42,284 nt of DNA from an uncultured bacterium (GCA_946056135.1 CAMGIN010000012.1:1-42284), one strand, 5' to 3'; counted from the stretch's first letter, positions 15,466 through 24,579 are shown. Numbers and translations: made by a program. The notes: a model not told the origin generated them from the sequence alone.

Positions 15466-17169
15466 TTAGTTAAAGGAGGCATACTTGAATTCGTAATTCA
15501 CACCGAAGGGATGCATCACGAAGTTATTGACGGAATCGTCGATCAAGTATGCGGCACCACGGTGGTACAGGCCGGAAACAACACAATCCTGCTCAACCAG
15601 CAGTTTCTCTGCCTTCAGCATCTCGTCCAGACGTACAGCGGCATCGGTCTCAACCTTGGCTTTGTTGATCAGATCGTTGTATTCCTCGCTGGCGTAGTTG
15701 CCGCGGTAGTGGGTGGACTTGCCGGTGTCGCCGGCGACCAGATACAGATCCAGGTAGGTCATGGCATCATCGTAGTCGGCGCCCCAGGCGGTGATGGCAA
15801 ACTGATAGTTGTTCTCGTCCATCAGCGTACCGCGCTCCTTGGTGGTCTTGGTGTCGATGACACACTCAACGCCCAGAGTGGAGTAGATCTGATCCTGCAC
15901 GAAGGTGGCGACGGAAGCGGTGACGGAATCGTCACGGACCAGCAGGGTCAGCTTCTCAGGGGTGTAGCCCAGCTCCTCGCAGCCCTTGGCCCAGGCGGCC
16001 TTGGCGGCATCCGCATCGTAGTAGTTCACCTCGCCGTTCAGTTCCCGGAAGGTGCTGGTGCCGTCGCCGTACATACCGGCAGCAATCATGCCCTTGGCGC
16101 CCACGGAGCCGTCCTTCAGGATGGCATTGGCCAGGATGTCCACATCGATGCTGTAGCTGACAGCCTTACGGATGTTCACATTGCCCATGACGGGGTCGTC
16201 CAGGTTGAACTGCAGGTATTCGGTACGGAAGTTGGCGGAGGAGGTGAACCGGGGATCGTCTTTGTACAGCTCCACATTGGAAGCGTCCAGCTTGACCATG
16301 GACAGATCGCCAGCCAGGAAGGCGTTCAGAGCGGTGGCGCCTTCCTTGATGATTTTGATTTCCGCGTTCTCAATGGCCACGTTGGCGGCATCCCAGTAGG
16401 TGGGATTCTTGGTGAAGGTAACGCCTGCGGCGGCATCGTAGTTGGTAATCACATAGGGGCCGCAGTAGATCATGGTGTCTGCGGAGGTAGCGTACTGATC
16501 CCCCAGGCCTTCCACATATTCCTGATTCAGGGGGAAGAACATGGGCAGCGTGGTCAGGCGCAGGAAGTAGCTGCAGGGATTCTTCAGGGTGACAACAAAG
16601 GTGCTGTCATCGGGAGCGGCAACGCCCACATCGGCGGCATCGCATTCACCGGCATTGTATTCCGCACCATTTACGATGTAATCCGTCATGATGAAGCTGT
16701 AGCCGTTGGTGGCATCGGAGCTCATCTGCTTCAGCCAGGAGAAGACGAAGTCACTGGCGGTAACGGGGGTGCCGTTGGACCAAACAGCGCCGCTGCGGAT
16801 GGTGAAGGTGTAGGTCAGGCCATCTTCAGAGATCTGGCAGTCAGTGGCCAGAGCGGGCTGCGCCTCGTTGTTGGCGTCATTGCGGTACAGGCCTTCAAAA
16901 GCCTGGTTCATCGCGTCGAAAGCCTGGGACTCGGAAACCGCCCACTGCTGCAGTGTGGTAATTTCGGCGCTTTCATAGGCAACCAGCGTCTTTGCAGTGG
17001 TGGAAGCAGGCGCTTCTGCACCGGAATTGTCTGCACCGGAAGCGGCGGGGGCAGCCGTTTCGGCAGAGGATTTGCTGTCGGTAAAGCCAGCGCTGCAGGC
17101 GCAGAGAGAAATGGCCATGACCACAGCCAGAACAAGTGCCAAAATCTTCTTGTACATGTTCATTTTCAT
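15466..17169 (-). CDS. oppA: Oligopeptide-binding lipoprotein OppA
   Basis: Family 5 solute-binding protein, 567 residues, capturing peptides at the cell surface for OppBCDF. Signal peptide of lipoprotein type: KKILALVLAVVMAISLCAC with the lipid-carrying cysteine near residue 25, then a Ser/Ala/Glu-rich linker. Family landmarks: YTFTIRSGAVWSNGTPVTAS followed by DFVFSWLKQM, and the C-terminal motif FVMHPFGVNYEFKYASF. ATG at 17169 has GAAAGG upstream; alternatives two and four codons later also give a good signal peptide. The longer frame upstream is not coding. It follows cutC by 89 bases and is separated from oppB by a hairpin. Confidence 0.94.
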   Translation of the reverse strand: MKMNMYKKILALVLAVVMAISLCACSAGFTDSKSSAETAAPAASGADNSGAEAPASTTAKTLVAYESAEITTLQQWAVSESQAFDAMNQAFEGLYRNDANNEAQPALATDCQISEDGLTYTFTIRSGAVWSNGTPVTASDFVFSWLKQMSSDATNGYSFIMTDYIVNGAEYNAGECDAADVGVAAPDDSTFVVTLKNPCSYFLRLTTLPMFFPLNQEYVEGLGDQYATSADTMIYCGPYVITNYDAAAGVTFTKNPTYWDAANVAIENAEIKIIKEGATALNAFLAGDLSMVKLDASNVELYKDDPRFTSSANFRTEYLQFNLDDPVMGNVNIRKAVSYSIDVDILANAILKDGSVGAKGMIAAGMYGDGTSTFRELNGEVNYYDADAAKAAWAKGCEELGYTPEKLTLLVRDDSVTASVATFVQDQIYSTLGVECVIDTKTTKERGTLMDENNYQFAITAWGADYDDAMTYLDLYLVAGDTGKSTHYRGNYASEEYNDLINKAKVETDAAVRLDEMLKAEKLLVEQDCVVSGLYHRGAAYLIDDSVNNFVMHPFGVNYEFKYASFN

Positions 17170-17188
17170 TCGACCTTTCTTTTTTAGA

Positions 17189-17218
17189 ATTATATAGTCT
17201 GTCTCAAAGAGAAGTCGG
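17189..17218 (-). promoter_or_regulatory. Possible oppA promoter
   Basis: On the - strand TATAAT (17189-17194) lies 18 bases downstream of CCGACT (17213-17218), a weak -35. An inverted repeat, TATAGTCTGTCT against AGACAGTTCTATA (about 17193-17245), overlaps it and could be an operator or a leader hairpin. It would let oppA be expressed apart from cutC. Confidence 0.35.
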
Positions 17219-17258
17219 CATTTCCGCTTTGCAGACAGTTCTATAAGAAAGAAAAATG

Positions 17259-18011
17259 TTATCGGTTGGCGCTGGCAACAAAATTGGCGATATCCTCCGA
17301 GGCGGTTACACTGTAGCGGTCCTCGGGGGGGTAGACGCATCCACCAAAATAGATGCTGGGATTTCCCATGGCGCTGCGGTCATACACAGTGCGGGTCAGT
17401 GCGGCGTGCATCATAGTGGTGCCGGTCATCTGACGAACCCACTGGGCGTTTTCCGGCGTGATTCCGCAGCCGGGGAGAATCTGAATTCTGCCGGCAGCAT
17501 GCTCAATCATAGCCTTGATGGTGAAGATACCTTCGGGCACTGTGGGCTTCTGTCCGCTGGTCAGCACCCGGGTAACACCCAGCTCGATCAGCTGATCCAA
17601 TGCAGTCATCACATCCGGAACAACATCAATGGCACGGTGGAACACGGATTCGTGGTCGCCGATCACGTCCAGCATGGCTTTGACACGGTCGGTATCCACT
17701 GTGGCATCCTCATGGAGGAAGCCAAATACGATTCCGTCGGCACCGTTGTCCAGGAAGATCCGGGCATCCGCCAGCATGGTTTCAAATTCAACGTCGGTGT
17801 AGCAGAAACCACCCTCTCTGGGCCGCACCATGCACATGACCTTCAGATCAGGAGCGTGCTTTTTTACGGTAAGCAGGGAGCCGAGGGTAGGGGTCAAGCC
17901 TCCGTGGAACATATCGGAATTCAGTTCAACGCGGTTTGCGCCGCCCTTCCAGGCTGCAAGCGCGTCTGCAGTGGAGCCGCAGCATGCTTCAAAAAGAATG
18001 GGATCCGTCAT
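17259..18011 (-). CDS. cutC: CutC family protein
   Basis: TIM-barrel protein of 250 residues of the CutC family, named for copper homeostasis in E. coli, though the true activity is uncertain. The start FEACCGSTADALAAWKGGAN and RVELNSDMFHGGLTPT, the VMCMVRPREGGF strand and the LTSGQKPTVPEG loop are typical. AGGAG lies nine bases before the ATG. It is the first gene on the - strand ahead of oppA, and diverges from an araC-type gene. In Firmicutes and Bacteroidetes CutC genes are often found near glycan-use genes; the fucosidase 2.5 kb away fits that, but a link is inference. Confidence 0.9.
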   Translation of the reverse strand: MTDPILFEACCGSTADALAAWKGGANRVELNSDMFHGGLTPTLGSLLTVKKHAPDLKVMCMVRPREGGFCYTDVEFETMLADARIFLDNGADGIVFGFLHEDATVDTDRVKAMLDVIGDHESVFHRAIDVVPDVMTALDQLIELGVTRVLTSGQKPTVPEGIFTIKAMIEHAAGRIQILPGCGITPENAQWVRQMTGTTMMHAALTRTVYDRSAMGNPSIYFGGCVYPPEDRYSVTASEDIANFVASANR

Positions 18012-18151
18012 ATTGCTTGATTCTCCTCTCGATTCGAATGATTTTTTGTTGAAATTATGTTTTTATTATATCCTCTGGCCATGGATTTTTCTTCCATTAT
18101 TCGCTATAATAATATAACAATAGTCCATATTTGCAATTTGGGAGTCCGATT
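18012..18151. promoter_or_regulatory. Divergent promoter region, cutC-opp and araC-type regulator
   Basis: On the + strand TATAAT at 18105-18110 is a likely -10 for the regulator, with a poor -35 near TGGATT. On the - strand TATAAT (18065-18070 read in reverse) is a likely -10 for cutC, also without a good -35, as expected of activator-dependent promoters. ATGGATTTTTCTTCCAT between them (18081-18097) has inverted ends and is a candidate operator. Confidence 0.5.
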
Positions 18152-19048
18152 ATGTACCAATTGATTTTACAGGAAAATTTGGCCGAGGTAATTTCCTATC
18201 AGGATCCTGCTTTTATGATCCGCGCTTATCAGGGAGATTTGGATGATTATGTAAACCACAGTGTGCCTGCCCATTGGCACAGTGAGGTCGAACTGATCTA
18301 TTTGATCGAGGGGACTGCCGTATACCACGTAAACGCGCAGCAGTTCGTTCTGCACAAAGGCGATGGACTGCTGATCAATTCCGACCGGCTGCACTATGGC
18401 TATTCTCCGGATAATTCCAATTTCGTCTATTCCATCCTGCAGTTCCGTCCGGACTTTGTGCAGTGCAAGCCCATCCGTCAGAATTACTTGAACCGAATGA
18501 TCGGCGACAGCAGGATGGATGCGGCACTGATTACGCCGGACGACCCGCAGCAAATCGCGTTTTTGGAAAATCTGGCAAATCTGATCTGTCTGAACCTGGC
18601 CAGACCCAAGGATTATCAGCTTTCAACCATCGCGGATTTTTACCGGCTGCTGCAGCAAATGGTGGAGCTTGGTCTGATCCGGGAGACACCGATGACGGAC
18701 AGCGGTGATTCACCGGTACCTGCTTTGCAGCATATGCTGACCTACATACAGAATCACTATGCCGAGCCGATTCGCCTGGCGGATATCGCTGCCTCCGGCG
18801 CTATGTGCCGCAGCAAATGCTGCAGCCTGTTCCGCAGTGTCCTGCAGCAGAGTCCGTTGGAATTTACCCAGAATTTCCGGATCCAGAAGAGCATCGCCCT
18901 TCTCCGGGACACAGACATGTCCATTTCGGAAATTGCCGAAGCCTGCGGATTCAACAATGCCAGCTATTATGTGGAATGCTTCCACCGCATTGTGGGACAG
19001 CCCCCCAAAAAATACCAAACCATGCTGAAATCCGGAAACAGGGAATGA
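18152..19048 (+). CDS. AraC family transcriptional regulator
   Basis: A 298-residue regulator: N-terminal cupin-like sensing domain (HWHSEVELIYLIEGTAVYHV around residues 42-61, then GDGLLINSDRLHYG) and C-terminal double helix-turn-helix of AraC type from about residue 200 (IRLADIAASGAMCRSKCCSL; SISEIAEACGFNNASYYVEC; FHRIVGQPPKKYQTM). This layout is common in sugar- or glycan-responsive activators. ATG at 18152 has GGGAG seven bases upstream. It diverges from cutC-opp and is the likely regulator of that operon; the neighbouring peptidase and fucosidase could also be targets (inference). The ligand cannot be told. Confidence 0.92.
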   Translation: MYQLILQENLAEVISYQDPAFMIRAYQGDLDDYVNHSVPAHWHSEVELIYLIEGTAVYHVNAQQFVLHKGDGLLINSDRLHYGYSPDNSNFVYSILQFRPDFVQCKPIRQNYLNRMIGDSRMDAALITPDDPQQIAFLENLANLICLNLARPKDYQLSTIADFYRLLQQMVELGLIRETPMTDSGDSPVPALQHMLTYIQNHYAEPIRLADIAASGAMCRSKCCSLFRSVLQQSPLEFTQNFRIQKSIALLRDTDMSISEIAEACGFNNASYYVECFHRIVGQPPKKYQTMLKSGNRE

Positions 19049-19081
19049 CTGACCCTTCCCCCTAAAACGGATGGCTACGAA

Positions 19082-19120
19082 ACAGCGGATGCGCCTGCAA
19101 ATCGCATCCGCTGTTTTTTT
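19082..19120. terminator. Bidirectional terminator between regulator and M28 peptidase
   Basis: Perfect 12-base stem ACAGCGGATGCG (19082-19093) with CGCATCCGCTGT (19103-19114), followed by seven T's on the + strand. It ends just before the convergent peptidase gene. Confidence 0.88.
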
Positions 19121-19122
19121 GG

Positions 19123-20373
19123 TCAGTTTTTCAGGAACTTGCCATATTCCCGGGAAAGCTGCTGACGCATGGGCTCCGGTATGCCTGCGTCAAAGGGCAT
19201 CGCTGTACCTCTGTCAAAAGCATCTGCCACGAATGTCAATAGCTTTGCGTCCCGCTCCAGCGCCCAGGGGGAGATCAGTTCAACCGTGTCATGGCGCGTG
19301 TGCATGCCGAAGCCGTCCCGGTCAAGGGTCACGGCCGGGATTCCGCAGCAGGCAAACATATTGGCGTCTCCGCTCCAGATCGCCTGGCGCAGCTTCGCGC
19401 CGATGCTGCATTCCCAAAGACATTTCTCCAGGGCCCGGGCAACGCTTTCCCCGGCTGTCACGCCCAGGACTGTTCCGCCCACTGTCTGCCCCGCAAGATC
19501 CACATTCAGGTTCAGCCGGTAATGGGGCCATTCGGTTTTTCTTTGATTCAGAAAGGCAATGCTGCCCTTGCAGCCGATCTCCTCGGCTCCGAAAAAAGTG
19601 AATTCCATTGTCCGCATGGGAGGATGCGAGGCAAAATACCGGCAGACTTCGAAAATAATGGCGGTGCCCGCCATATTGTCATAGGCCCCCTTACTCTCCG
19701 GTACGGAGTCAAAATGGGCGGTTAGCGCCAGAATGTCCTCCGGATAGGTGCTGCCCGGAATCCGCACGGTAACGTTGTGGGAAGAGGCGCATTCTTCTTC
19801 CTGCTCCAGGTACAGCTCTGCCTCACTGGCGCACCGTTCCACGATTTCCCGGGCATCCGTGTAATGGAGCATCACACCGGGAAGTGTGGGATTTTCGATT
19901 TCCTGGAGCTTGCTTTCCTGGGGAAGCAGGTCCCCTCCGCAATCCAGCGGTGTGCCGCAGACGCACAAGAGGCCGATGGCGCCGGAGGCAATCAGCCGCC
20001 GGTATTCCACCCGGTTGGGCCGGTGGCTGAGCAGTACAATTTTTCCCCGGGCCCGGGACAGGCTGATGTCGTCGCCTTCCTCCACAAACAGGAATTCACC
20101 CTTTACCCCTCCCGGCGCGGTACTGCAGCCGCTGCGAAGTCCGGCAACCGGGTATTCCTTTTTGTAGGGCTTTGTAATCCGGAACACTGCCTTCCTTGTC
20201 ATACAGCGGCGAATGGGAAATTCCTCAATTTCCGGTTTCAGTCCCAGCTGCCGGAGACTGGCGCAGATCGCTTCCGCCGCAGTGTGCTCTCCCTGGGTCC
20301 CTGCCTCCCGGACGTAATCAAACGCCTGTAAAAAGCGATAGGCCCGGGCACCACTGATTTCTGATAAATCCAT
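19123..20373 (-). CDS. M28 family zinc aminopeptidase
   Basis: Metallopeptidase of 416 residues with an inserted protease-associated domain (about residues 90-200) before the catalytic core. Zinc-ligand regions are visible: LTAHFDSVPESKGAYDNMAG, FFGAEEIGCKGSIAFL, LNVDLAG and GMHTRHDTVELI. There is no signal peptide, so it is probably cytoplasmic and trims imported peptides, consistent with the peptide importer nearby. AGGAG precedes the ATG. The gene converges on the regulator and diverges from the fucosidase. Substrate preference cannot be told. Confidence 0.9.
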   Translation of the reverse strand: MDLSEISGARAYRFLQAFDYVREAGTQGEHTAAEAICASLRQLGLKPEIEEFPIRRCMTRKAVFRITKPYKKEYPVAGLRSGCSTAPGGVKGEFLFVEEGDDISLSRARGKIVLLSHRPNRVEYRRLIASGAIGLLCVCGTPLDCGGDLLPQESKLQEIENPTLPGVMLHYTDAREIVERCASEAELYLEQEEECASSHNVTVRIPGSTYPEDILALTAHFDSVPESKGAYDNMAGTAIIFEVCRYFASHPPMRTMEFTFFGAEEIGCKGSIAFLNQRKTEWPHYRLNLNVDLAGQTVGGTVLGVTAGESVARALEKCLWECSIGAKLRQAIWSGDANMFACCGIPAVTLDRDGFGMHTRHDTVELISPWALERDAKLLTFVADAFDRGTAMPFDAGIPEPMRQQLSREYGKFLKN

Positions 20374-20466
20374 ATTTTCTCTCCTCTTTCAGAAGTGACG
20401 AAATTATACCATATTCTGTAAATGATTTCCATCCCCATGGCAATATTTCTTCCGTTTCGACCTTGC

Positions 20467-20495
20467 TTGACTTCCCATTAAGGATATGCTACACT
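20467..20495 (+). promoter_or_regulatory. Promoter of fucosidase-transglutaminase operon
   Basis: TTGACT at 20467-20472 and TACACT at 20490-20495 with a 17-base spacer. Transcription would start near 20502, which lies after the first ATG of the open frame (20463) and so supports the TTG start at 20529. Confidence 0.65.
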
Positions 20496-20528
20496 GGCAA
20501 AGACAAAACGAGGAAAGAAGGAATTCTT

Positions 20529-21845
20529 TTGGCAGCTTACAGTTTTGACCGAACAAGTTATGAAAGCAGGATCCGCTGGTTTCAGTCCGCAAGGTTCGGG
20601 CTTTTTTTGCACTTTGGCCTGTATTCTATCCCGGCCCGAGGGGAATGGGTGCGCAGTGACGAGAAAATGCCGGAATCAGACTATATGCCTTTTTTTGAAA
20701 CCTTTGACCCAAAGCAGTTCGACGCGAAGGCCTGGGCCAGGGCCGCGAAACAGGCGGGTATGCGGTACGCCGTTCTGACGGCAAAGCATCACGACGGCTT
20801 CTGCCTGTTCGACAGCCAGTATACCGATTTCAAGTCCACGGCCACACCCTTTGGACGGGATATTGTGCGGGAATTCCTGGACGCCTTCCGCAGCGAGGGG
20901 CTGCGTGTTGGCCTTTATTACTCTTTGCTGGACTGGCATCACCCCGATTATCCCCACTTTGCAGACCGGTATCATCCCATGCGGGAGGACGCCGCCCAGA
21001 CAAACGAAAACCGAAATTGGGATAATTACATTGCCTATTATCACAATCAGGTCCGGGAGCTGTGCACCAATTACGGCAGGCTGGATCTGCTGTGGTTTGA
21101 CTTTTCCTATGACCACATGCGGGGAGAAACCTGGCATGCCACCCAGCTGATGGAAATGGTCCGGGCCTTGCAGCCGGAGATTCTGATCGACAACCGGCTG
21201 GAGGTCAGCGGGGAAGGCTTTGGCTCCCTGTATAACTGCTGCCCGACCCCTTACCACGGCGATTTCGTCACCCCGGAAAAGATGATCCCGCCCCATGGGC
21301 TGCAGGATGTGGAAAATCGGGACCTCTGCTGGGAAAGCTGTGTCACCATGAACAACAATTGGGGATATCATCGGGATGACAATCACTACAAACCTGCCTC
21401 CCTGATTATCAAAAAGCTGGTGGAATGCGTCAGCAAGGGAGGAAACCTGATCTTGAATGTGGGCCCTATGGGAAACGGCGCGTTCCCGCCCCAATCCCTG
21501 GCGACCTTGCGGCAGATCGGAGACTGGATGGCGGTCAATTCCGAAAGCATCTATTCCTGCGGGAAAGCCGGTCTGGAAAAGCCTGATTTTGGACGCTTCA
21601 CCCGCAGAGGAAATACGCTCTATCTCCATGTTTATGAGAATTCCATCGGGCCGCTGCCGGTGCCGCAGCTCCGAAAGAGCCAGATCCGCTCGGCAACCCG
21701 CCTTTTTGACGGCAGTGAAATTCAGATTTCCACCAGTTGGGTACACTCCGATTACCCGGATGTGTGCTTCCTGGATCTGGGCCCGGACCCCGTGCTTCCC
21801 GACGCAGCCGACACTGTGCTGAAGATAGAATTAAAGGAGAGCTAA
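20529..21845 (+). CDS. Alpha-L-fucosidase, GH29
   Basis: Glycoside hydrolase family 29 retaining alpha-L-fucosidase, 438 residues. Seen: WFQSARFGLFLHFGLYSIPA near the start, YAVLTAKHHDGFCLFDSQYT with the conserved His pair, and the nucleophile region RLDLLWFDFSYDH, where the Asp of WFD is the expected nucleophile. GGNLILNVGPMGNGAFP near residue 300 is also typical. A small C-terminal beta domain follows. No signal peptide, so it acts inside the cell, presumably on imported fucosylated oligosaccharides or glycopeptides. TTG at 20529 is chosen as start: AAGGA sits seven bases upstream and the predicted transcript starts after the upstream ATG. It is followed after 3 bases by the transglutaminase-like gene. 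Confidence 0.93.
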   Translation: MAAYSFDRTSYESRIRWFQSARFGLFLHFGLYSIPARGEWVRSDEKMPESDYMPFFETFDPKQFDAKAWARAAKQAGMRYAVLTAKHHDGFCLFDSQYTDFKSTATPFGRDIVREFLDAFRSEGLRVGLYYSLLDWHHPDYPHFADRYHPMREDAAQTNENRNWDNYIAYYHNQVRELCTNYGRLDLLWFDFSYDHMRGETWHATQLMEMVRALQPEILIDNRLEVSGEGFGSLYNCCPTPYHGDFVTPEKMIPPHGLQDVENRDLCWESCVTMNNNWGYHRDDNHYKPASLIIKKLVECVSKGGNLILNVGPMGNGAFPPQSLATLRQIGDWMAVNSESIYSCGKAGLEKPDFGRFTRRGNTLYLHVYENSIGPLPVPQLRKSQIRSATRLFDGSEIQISTSWVHSDYPDVCFLDLGPDPVLPDAADTVLKIELKES

Positions 21846-21848
21846 GCC

Positions 21849-24374
21849 ATGTTCAGTCTGGAATTAGAGCGCTATGCACAGCAGGTCTGGGAAAATACTC
21901 CCGGCCCACTTCCTGCATTGGAGGGACTGTCCGCGGAGGAAGCTGTTTTATGCAAACTCGCTTATGGAACCCTACCTGCTTCGGACACAGCAAGCCTTTC
22001 CCTGGATACCATTTTGGGTTTTGTCCGCCACGGGCTTTTCCTGCGGAAGGAAAGCCCCTTTTGCCGGGACCTGCCGGAGGACTACTTCCTCCATTTCGTG
22101 TTCTATCCCCGCATCAACTCCGAAAACCTGGAGGACTGCCGCGGCTTCTTTTACAGTCAGCTGTTCTCCCGGGTGGAAGGCCTGGAGGAAACGGAAGCGA
22201 TTCTGGAAATCAACCGCTGGTGCGCCGAGCAGGTGACCTATCAGGCCTCCAATGACCGCACGGAAAGCCCCCTCACCGCTTACCGCGGCGGCATTGGCCG
22301 CTGTGGAGAAGAATCCACCTTTGCCGTCACCGCCCTGCGGAGCATGGGAATTGCCGCACGGCAGATCTATGTCCCTTTCTGGGCACATTGCGACGACAAT
22401 CACGCCTGGGTGGAAGTGTATGCAAATGGCAGCTGGCATTTCCTCGGCGCCTGCGAACCGGAGCCTGTTTTGGACCGGGGATGGTTCACCGATGCCGCCA
22501 GCCGTGCGCCGCTGGCCTGCTACCGCAGATTTTTTGATTTTGCCGGGCCTGGCATGGCTTCTGAGCAGTGCATTGCCCGGCAGGGCTGCTGCCTGCTGTA
22601 TAACGTGATTGACCACTATGCGCCGGCTTCGGATCTGACGATCCGGGTGTATGACACCGACGGTGCGCCTGTTCGGGGTGCGAAGGTTGATCTGTACGTG
22701 GTGAATGCCGCCGCATTTTGCTCTGTGGCGAGCCTGACCAGCGATTCAGAGGGACTGTGCCGCATACGCCTCGGAAACGTGTCCGTCCATATCGAGGCCT
22801 GGACGGAGACGGGCTATGGGTCCGCCGATATCACAATCTCCGGAAAAACCGACGTTGCCATCCCCCTGGCGGTGCTGGATGCTGCTGCTCCGGCAGTCAG
22901 CTTTGACTGCTATGCACCTCCGGCTTCCCCTGTCAATCGTACGGTGCTGACGCCTGCTCAGCAGGCGGAGAACAATGCGGTCCTCGCTCACTGCACCGAA
23001 ACGCGCACTGTCCGGATCCAGGACTATTACCTGCCGGAATATGATGCTCTGGATGCTGACTGGCAGGAGATCCTGCACCTGGCTGCTGGAAATGCAGCCG
23101 AGCTATATAGCCTCTACCAAAACGCCGCGCCGGAAGAGCGGTCTGTGTACAAGGCGATGCTTCGTTCCATGGAGACGAAAGACTACCGGGACACACCTGC
23201 GGCACTGCTTCGGGATCATCTGCGGGCGGCATGGCCCTTCCGGGATGCGCCTCACTTTGCCGAAGAGATCCTTTGTCCCCGGCTGCACAACGAAATGCTG
23301 GAGTGCTGGCGCGGCACCATTGCGGCAGCCTTCACTGATGCCCAGAAAGAATGCTTTATCCGGGATCCACGGACCTTGATGACATACATCGATGCCAACT
23401 ACACGGACGGAGATCTGCGCTATTATCCCACCCTTTCGATGCAGCCTACCGTTGCGTTAACATTGGGCCATACCGATGCCCGGGGACGCAGGCTTCTTTT
23501 TGTTGCTGTGCTGCGGACACTTGGGGTTCCAGCCCGGATCAATCCGACCGATGAACGTGCGGAATTCTTCCGGGACGGCGCTTATCACAGCGCTGCGGTA
23601 GCTTCCGCCTCCACTGCCGCTTTGCGCCTGATTCCCCAGGAGGGAAAGCGTTTTGTCTACGCCAATAACTTTTCCCTCTCCCGGCGGGAAGGGCAGGGAT
23701 ATGTTCCGCTGAACTGCCAGAACAGTACGGATCCGTTTTCTATGGCCGCGGCACCGGGAGAATACCGTCTGCTGACCTCCAACCGGCTGCCCAACGGCAG
23801 TCAGCAGTGTCATCTGACCCAGTTCACCCTGCACCGGGACGAGACGGTTCAGCTCCCCCTGGTGCTCCGGGAGCCAGCCCCAGAGGAAATGCTGGGCAGC
23901 AGCGCGGTAGATGCATTCCGCCTGCATACCGCAGAAGGAAACGAAATTCCCTCCAGCGAACTGCTTCAGGGTCCCACGGTCCTGGTATATCTGGATGTCA
24001 GCAAGGAACCCACCGAACACATTCTGAACGAGATCATTTCGGCGGCAAGCGCCCTCCGTCAGCGGCTGCGCCATGGCCTGAGGCTGATTTATGTCCTGCG
24101 TAAGGAAGGCGACCGCAGCGATCCTACCCTGCAGAAGGCCTTGGCCGCTGTGCCGGAAGCACAGATTTATTATGACAGCTTCTCCTCCGATGCCACGATG
24201 CTGGCACGAAAACTGTTTCTGGAACCGGGTATCTGGCCTCTGCTGCTGCTCACAGACCCATCTCACCGGGGCTATTATGGTACCTGCGGCTACCAGGTGG
24301 GCACCTTGGAACTGACGCTGAAGCTTGCAGACTGCATCCAGCATGCCGCCGGCAGTACAACTCTGAAAAAATGA
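21849..24374 (+). CDS. Large transglutaminase-like protein with degenerate second lobe and thioredoxin-like tail
   Basis: An 841-residue protein. Residues 110-230 form a transglutaminase-like core with Cys152 (GRCGEES), His185 (DDNHAWVEVY) and a likely acidic partner Glu203 (GACEPEP). Residues 260-340 look like a beta-sandwich of the carboxypeptidase-regulatory type (RVYDTDGAPVRGAKVDLYVV). Residues 500-580 resemble a second transglutaminase core (LLFVAVLRTLGVPARINP) in which the Cys is not found. Residues 700-830 are thioredoxin-like in pattern (VLVYLDVSKEPTEH, then PGIWPLLLLTD) with no CXXC. No signal peptide or membrane helix. Such cores often act as peptidases or deglycosylating amidases rather than cross-linkers. 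Coupled to the fucosidase gene; a role in cutting glycopeptides is plausible but not shown. Confidence 0.8.
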   Translation: MFSLELERYAQQVWENTPGPLPALEGLSAEEAVLCKLAYGTLPASDTASLSLDTILGFVRHGLFLRKESPFCRDLPEDYFLHFVFYPRINSENLEDCRGFFYSQLFSRVEGLEETEAILEINRWCAEQVTYQASNDRTESPLTAYRGGIGRCGEESTFAVTALRSMGIAARQIYVPFWAHCDDNHAWVEVYANGSWHFLGACEPEPVLDRGWFTDAASRAPLACYRRFFDFAGPGMASEQCIARQGCCLLYNVIDHYAPASDLTIRVYDTDGAPVRGAKVDLYVVNAAAFCSVASLTSDSEGLCRIRLGNVSVHIEAWTETGYGSADITISGKTDVAIPLAVLDAAAPAVSFDCYAPPASPVNRTVLTPAQQAENNAVLAHCTETRTVRIQDYYLPEYDALDADWQEILHLAAGNAAELYSLYQNAAPEERSVYKAMLRSMETKDYRDTPAALLRDHLRAAWPFRDAPHFAEEILCPRLHNEMLECWRGTIAAAFTDAQKECFIRDPRTLMTYIDANYTDGDLRYYPTLSMQPTVALTLGHTDARGRRLLFVAVLRTLGVPARINPTDERAEFFRDGAYHSAAVASASTAALRLIPQEGKRFVYANNFSLSRREGQGYVPLNCQNSTDPFSMAAAPGEYRLLTSNRLPNGSQQCHLTQFTLHRDETVQLPLVLREPAPEEMLGSSAVDAFRLHTAEGNEIPSSELLQGPTVLVYLDVSKEPTEHILNEIISAASALRQRLRHGLRLIYVLRKEGDRSDPTLQKALAAVPEAQIYYDSFSSDATMLARKLFLEPGIWPLLLLTDPSHRGYYGTCGYQVGTLELTLKLADCIQHAAGSTTLKK

Positions 24375-24379
24375 ATGCC

Positions 24380-24429
24380 GCGCGTTGTAAAATGAAGCTG
24401 CGCATTTTACAACGCGCGTCCAATTTTTT
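24380..24429 (+). terminator. Terminator after transglutaminase-like gene
   Basis: Perfect 15-base stem GCGCGTTGTAAAATG (24380-24394) with CATTTTACAACGCGC (24403-24417), followed six bases later by TTTTTT. Confidence 0.8.
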
Positions 24430-24579
24430 CCCATTATCCGCGAATGGAACCCGAAAGATGAGGTTATGGACGGGCGTGGCATCAAAGGCAAAAAAGAAAT
24501 CTCGGAGTGCGAGCGGCGTTTGACGGGTATCTGGATCAGAGACGTGAATAACTGCCCTCTTCCATTTTTAACACAAAGG
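24430..24579 (+). pseudogene. Possible fragment of a gene end
   Basis: One frame stays open for about 50 codons with protein-like composition (EWNPKDEVMDGRG, then KKEISECERRLTGIWIRD) and stops at TGA near 24579. It has no start codon with a ribosome binding site, and the terminator sits at its upstream end. It may be the tail of a lost gene, or chance. I do not recognise it. Confidence 0.25.

Noticed and set aside
15352..17187. A 611-codon open frame on the + strand opposite oppA
   Set aside because: It is the antisense shadow of a well-recognised OppA; its Gly/Val-rich composition is typical of antisense frames in GC-rich coding DNA.
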